Below, piece by piece: positions 5,470 through 8,298 of a DNA stretch of 8,298 bases. A program made the translations under genes and the position numbers. A model generated the notes under the pieces. It was not told the origin of the DNA, made no database searches, and worked only from the letters and a program-made list of their open reading frames with translations. Origin of the DNA: Arenicella sp. (lineage in GTDB: Bacteria; Pseudomonadota; Gammaproteobacteria; Arenicellales; Arenicellaceae); assembly GCA_018677115.1 (NCBI GenBank), contig JAHHOC010000362.1, forward strand, positions 1 through 8,298. The letters run 5' to 3'. Numbering within the stretch: position 1 is the first letter of the stretch; the number at the start of each line of letters is the position of its first letter.

Positions 5470-7225
5470 TCATCGCTTGCATTATCCTTTGTGGGCTAAC
5501 TTCGATTTCCTGTTGAAACTTGATTTCATTGTGTTGATACATTTTACGGCAATAAAAATGTCGTTTCTTGCCGCTGGTAGTGCGCGGTATTTCACGTGAG
5601 CGGCTGAGCAAAATCTTGTTGATTGGGAACGCTTCTTTTGGCATTTCAACCAACAGATTGTTCACCGCCGCATCATCGATCGGCGCGTGTCGTTCTACCA
5701 GCACGATAATATCGCTGGAGGGATCGTGGATATTCGATTCGAATACCGCCACGTGTTCGTGTGAAACATCCAGCAAATCAGCCAACTGTTCTTCCAAGGC
5801 GCTGACCAGGAAGTTTTCGCCATGACGGATTACCAGGTTTTTGATGCGCTCCAGAATATACAATTCGTCATCGATAAACGCACCCATATCACCGGTACGC
5901 AGCCGTCCCTGCGGGAATCGATCGATTAACTCGGCGCTACCTGATACGTATCCCAGGGCAACCGAAGTGCCGGTTATAGCAATTTCACCGGCTACCCCCT
6001 GCTCTCTGATGGCGTTGCCCTCTTCATCAACTATCTCAACCAGCATGTCCTCGATCGCGCGCCCTGCAGTACATACTGCGATCATCTTGCTGGCATCGTA
6101 ATCGACCATTTTGGAGTCATCAAAGGTCATACTGTCCAAAATTTTAACCGGTTCGTTGATGCCGATCGAATCTGCATCGAGGCATACAAACTGCGACACC
6201 TTGTCCGGATCGGTCATAGTGGTAATTATGGTGGACTCAGCCAGGCCATATGCGGGGCGAATGGTTTGCGGCGTGATGCCACAAACCGCAAACTTGTTGC
6301 AGAAAGAATTAATGGTGGACACACGGATTGGCTCAGCGCCTATGAATAGATGCTTGACCCCGCTGAGGTCCATTTCGGCGGCGTCTTTGTCCGATACCAG
6401 CCGTGAGCAATAGTCAAAACCGAAATTAGGCGCTGTGGCGATGGTACACCGGTAATCTGACATGCCTTTCAGCCAGATCGACGGACGTTTTACAAACTGT
6501 GTCGGTGTCATAATCAACAATGGGTAATTATTGCCGAAACTGAACAACACTGTGCCCACCAGTCCCATATCATGAAACAGTGGCAACCAGGTGGCCATGC
6601 GCTCATTGTCATCCATATGCTGGGCGTGACGTATGCCCACGACATTGGCGATGATATTCTGGTGCGAAATGGCCACCGCTTTGTGGTCACCCGTGGAGGA
6701 ACTGGTAGTCTGGAAAAAGGCCACATCCTCCGGTGCGGGGCTATGCTGGTTGGCCGATGCGTCCAGGGTTTGCCACTCGCCAGCCGGATTGTCACTGATC
6801 CTGAGCACCGTGATCTGCGGCGGAATTTCATCATGAAATTTTTCCGTCAATCCGGCCTCAAGCACCAATAGAGCTGGCTGTTCGAAGGCAAAACCCCAAT
6901 GCTTGATCCGTTCGGTGAGTGCCTCATGGCTTCCGAGCGACAATGGCATGGGGAATATCATCGGAATCGCACCAACCGAAATGGCTCCATAAAACGCCAC
7001 TAGCGTTGCATAAGGAGTGTGACAGGCGATCATCACTACCCTGCCGGCAATGTCGCCGGGTGATTCCAGCAACTCGGCACCAAAGGCAAAGGCGCGCTTG
7101 CTCAGGTCGCCGTAGCTAACAGGGAAGTAGCTGCGACGGGAACCGTCCCAGCAGTGCAGTGCTTTATCCTCTGCAGGCTGAGCAGCGTGCCGCGCCATTA
7201 CCTCCGGCAGTGTTCGTGCTTGCAT
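5447..7225 (-). CDS. Fatty acyl-AMP ligase (FAAL-like adenylating enzyme)
   Basis: 592 residues, the size of FadD32/FAAL enzymes. These make an acyl-adenylate from a free fatty acid and ATP and pass the acyl group to the phosphopantetheine of an ACP, not to CoA. FAAL-type signatures are ATWLPLFHDMGLVG (211-224), RPSIWLKGMSDYRC (247-260), APNFGFDYCSRL (265-276) and FIGAEPIRVSTINSF (294-308). The general adenylation motifs are YGLAEST (326-332), GEIAITG (413-419), RTGDMG (443-448) and the C-terminal PRTTSGKKR (548-556) with the likely catalytic K553. Residues about 340-388 fit the FAAL-specific insertion that blocks CoA use. The ATP loop (173-184, TTSSSTGDHKAV) departs from the usual SSGSTGxPKGV by losing the Pro and the second Gly. 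The ATG at 7225 has a modest AAGG upstream and lies 38 bp after the ACP stop. The ACP is the obvious acceptor. The substrate is not set by sequence. Confidence 0.88.
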   Translation of the reverse strand: MQARTLPEVMARHAAQPAEDKALHCWDGSRRSYFPVSYGDLSKRAFAFGAELLESPGDIAGRVVMIACHTPYATLVAFYGAISVGAIPMIFPMPLSLGSHEALTERIKHWGFAFEQPALLVLEAGLTEKFHDEIPPQITVLRISDNPAGEWQTLDASANQHSPAPEDVAFFQTTSSSTGDHKAVAISHQNIIANVVGIRHAQHMDDNERMATWLPLFHDMGLVGTVLFSFGNNYPLLIMTPTQFVKRPSIWLKGMSDYRCTIATAPNFGFDYCSRLVSDKDAAEMDLSGVKHLFIGAEPIRVSTINSFCNKFAVCGITPQTIRPAYGLAESTIITTMTDPDKVSQFVCLDADSIGINEPVKILDSMTFDDSKMVDYDASKMIAVCTAGRAIEDMLVEIVDEEGNAIREQGVAGEIAITGTSVALGYVSGSAELIDRFPQGRLRTGDMGAFIDDELYILERIKNLVIRHGENFLVSALEEQLADLLDVSHEHVAVFESNIHDPSSDIIVLVERHAPIDDAAVNNLLVEMPKEAFPINKILLSRSREIPRTTSGKKRHFYCRKMYQHNEIKFQQEIEVSPQRIMQAMNAVRTDA

Positions 7226-7263
7226 CGTGTCAGCGCCTTGAAATTCGTTGCAGCCCGGATTGT

Positions 7264-7512
7264 CTAGCTGGTCGCTGTCTTTTCCTTGATCAGGGTAATC
7301 AGGTCAGCAATGGTGGCCACATTGGCCGACTCCGCATCTGACAATTCAAAACCGAACTCTTCTTCTATCACCAATATCAATTCGATACGTGCAAATGAAT
7401 CCAGGCCGCTGTCCTCTAGATTCAGGGCTGGATGGATATCAGTGGCATTTAACTTGGTTTTTTCAGCAATCAACGCACTCAGGCGTTGCTCTATATTGTT
7501 CTGGTCGCTCAC
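7264..7512 (-). CDS. Acyl carrier protein
   Basis: An 82-residue acidic protein with the four-helix carrier fold. The phosphopantetheine-attachment serine is S39 in EDSGLDSFARIEL (33-45); Phe follows the serine where most fatty-acid ACPs have Leu. Helix II/III contain the acidic IEEEFGFEL (49-57), normally the docking face for partner enzymes. The start is a GTG at 7512 with AGGGG upstream. It is 38 bp before the fatty acyl-AMP ligase and is taken to be its dedicated acceptor, handing the acyl group to the acyltransferase two genes down. It is unlikely to be the housekeeping AcpP, which normally lies in the fab cluster between fabG and fabF. A peptidyl-type carrier, as in AlmF, cannot be fully excluded. 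Confidence 0.92.
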   Translation of the reverse strand: MSDQNNIEQRLSALIAEKTKLNATDIHPALNLEDSGLDSFARIELILVIEEEFGFELSDAESANVATIADLITLIKEKTATS

Positions 7513-7552
7513 GTATTACCCCTTTTTAATAGGCATTTTTAGTGTCAATGCG

Positions 7553-7568
7553 GGGGTCTGGCGACCCC
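7553..7568. repeat. GC-rich short hairpin upstream of the ACP gene
   Basis: GGGGTC (7553-7558) and GACCCC (7563-7568) form a perfect six-pair stem with a four-base loop in the 133-bp gap between the DUF1295 gene and the ACP gene. No T-run follows on the minus strand, so it is not a clear terminator; it could weaken read-through or be chance. I found no strong sigma70 promoter in this gap: a TTGACA at 7548-7543 (minus) has no -10 at proper spacing. Whether ACP is co-transcribed with the upstream gene is open. Confidence 0.35.
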
Positions 7569-7645
7569 GGCTGGCAAGGGCTGGAACTATTACAAATATT
7601 AACTTGATAGTAAAGCCCAGCGGCACTGCAAAAAACCTCAGGTGC

Positions 7646-8298
7646 CTACTTTGACGGTTTTAGCATCAATAACGAAGTTTTGTTTTTATAGGCCTGGTAG
7701 GCTGCATCATCTGCCCATTTCCGATCCGCCTTCTGCTCCAGTTTATTCACCCCACTGATATAGCGGATTAGCAGGTACACAAACAACGGGGAAATCAGGG
7801 TTATATACTGCCAGCCCTGCAGTGCCGGCAGTGCAATAACTGCAATGCCAAACCACAACACCATTTCCCCAAAGTAATTGGGATGCCGCGACCAGGCCCA
7901 GAGTCCGCTGGATATAAAGCGACCGGCATTCTGCGGGTCACGTTTGAATTGAGATTTCTGTTGGTCGGCAATCACCTCAACGGCGAAACCGAAAATCCAG
8001 ATCAACACTCCAATGGCACCAATAACGCCAATTGGCTCTCGGTTGCCTCCGGTAATGACGGCAAGTGCACAGGCCGCAGTTAACACCACCCATAGGGCCT
8101 GTATGGTCCACGCCACCAGAAAACGCCAGGGATTGGGCTTGATGTCATCAAAACGGTCGTCCTTGCCATCGCGTGAGATTCGGGCAAATAGGAAAGACCC
8201 CAGTCGCAGCGACCACACCACCACCAGCGCAGCAACAATGAGCGCCCGGGCATCCAATTGCGTGCTGAACAACAGCGCTACCGCGATCACAGATAAAT
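7646..8298 (-). CDS. DUF1295 / steroid 5-alpha-reductase-like membrane protein (5' end cut by window)
   Basis: The frame is open to the right edge, so at least 217 codons are present and the true start is probably outside. A GTG at 8290 exists, but starting there would drop the first helix or two usual in this family (about 255-290 residues). Five or so membrane segments are visible. The family core, numbered from the GTG, is GFAVEVIADQQKSQFKRDP (101-119), GRFISSGLWAWSRHPNYFGE (123-142) and a C-terminal YISGVNKLEQKAD. The SRHPNYFGE region is the conserved cofactor/substrate-proximal part shared by DUF1295, steroid 5-alpha-reductase C-terminal and isoprenylcysteine methyltransferase families. 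The true reaction of bacterial DUF1295 proteins is mostly unknown; reduction of a double bond is a guess from the superfamily. It precedes the ACP-ligase-acyltransferase genes on the same strand with a 133-bp gap. DUF1295 genes are often near CFA-type methyltransferase genes, and one is present here. Confidence 0.82.
   Translation of the reverse strand, partial: LSVIAVALLFSTQLDARALIVAALVVVWSLRLGSFLFARISRDGKDDRFDDIKPNPWRFLVAWTIQALWVVLTAACALAVITGGNREPIGVIGAIGVLIWIFGFAVEVIADQQKSQFKRDPQNAGRFISSGLWAWSRHPNYFGEMVLWFGIAVIALPALQGWQYITLISPLFVYLLIRYISGVNKLEQKADRKWADDAAYQAYKNKTSLLMLKPSK

Noticed and set aside
6514..6834. A 106-codon minus-strand frame
   Set aside because: Shadow of the acyl-AMP ligase in another frame; the ligase motifs are continuous through this stretch, so no frameshift is implied.
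7520..7548. Promoter for the ACP gene from TTGACA (7548-7543) and TATTAA (7531-7526) on the minus strand
   Set aside because: The spacing is 11 bp, too short for a sigma70 promoter, and the start would fall on the ribosome site.
7622..7646. Terminator after the DUF1295 gene (GGCAC/GTGCC arms around a TTTTTT run)
   Set aside because: The T-run is in the loop, not after the stem, and the stem is only five pairs with a 15-base loop.

Overview
The window looks like chromosome of a gammaproteobacterium of moderate GC, probably a free-living aquatic one. The reasons are a four-cysteine FNR/Anr regulator with near-consensus FNR boxes nearby, a lipid A-type (LpxL/HtrB family) acyltransferase, and a CPA2 antiporter paired with a Na/phosphate transporter. 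The genus cannot be set from the sequence. I see no tRNA, rRNA, insertion sequence, CRISPR array or phage gene.

Left part (1-3324), all genes on the minus strand. Reading in the direction of transcription: a tandem-domain universal stress protein (start 3262), an oxygen-sensing FNR/Anr regulator (start 2318), a CPA2 cation/proton antiporter (start 1473), and the first 98 codons of a Na/Pi-cotransporter family protein (start 295, running off the left edge). The last two genes overlap by GTGA and are probably translationally coupled. Two FNR/Anr boxes, TTGACTTGCATCAA upstream of the antiporter and TTGATCTGGGTCAA upstream of the stress protein, each lie about 29 bp before a plausible -10 element. 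This is class II activator geometry. The regulator gene itself has an ordinary sigma70-like promoter and no box. The block therefore reads as an anaerobic/low-oxygen response locus in which Anr controls its neighbours on both sides.

Middle (3263-3617): a 355-bp divergent promoter region with no convincing gene.

Right part (3618-8298): lipid chemistry. A plus-strand CFA/mycolic-acid-type SAM methyltransferase (3618-4511) converges, 10 bp tail to tail, on a minus-strand row. In order of transcription that row is a 5'-truncated DUF1295 membrane protein (8298-7646), a small acyl carrier protein (7512-7264), a fatty acyl-AMP ligase (7225-5447) and an LpxL/HtrB-like acyltransferase (5469-4522). 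The ACP, ligase and acyltransferase are tightly spaced (38-bp gap, then 23-bp overlap). They form a complete activate, carry, transfer route: the ligase adenylates a free carboxylic acid and loads it on the dedicated ACP, and the membrane acyltransferase moves it to a lipid. The logic parallels the AlmE/AlmF/AlmG lipid A modification system of Vibrio, but the adenylating enzyme here has fatty acyl-AMP ligase features. The methyltransferase and DUF1295 protein may modify the acyl chain, which is inference from context.

The most interesting items are this three-gene acyl-activation/transfer module, the variant ATP loop of its ligase, the His-to-Gln change in the methyltransferase, and the paired Anr boxes around anr.
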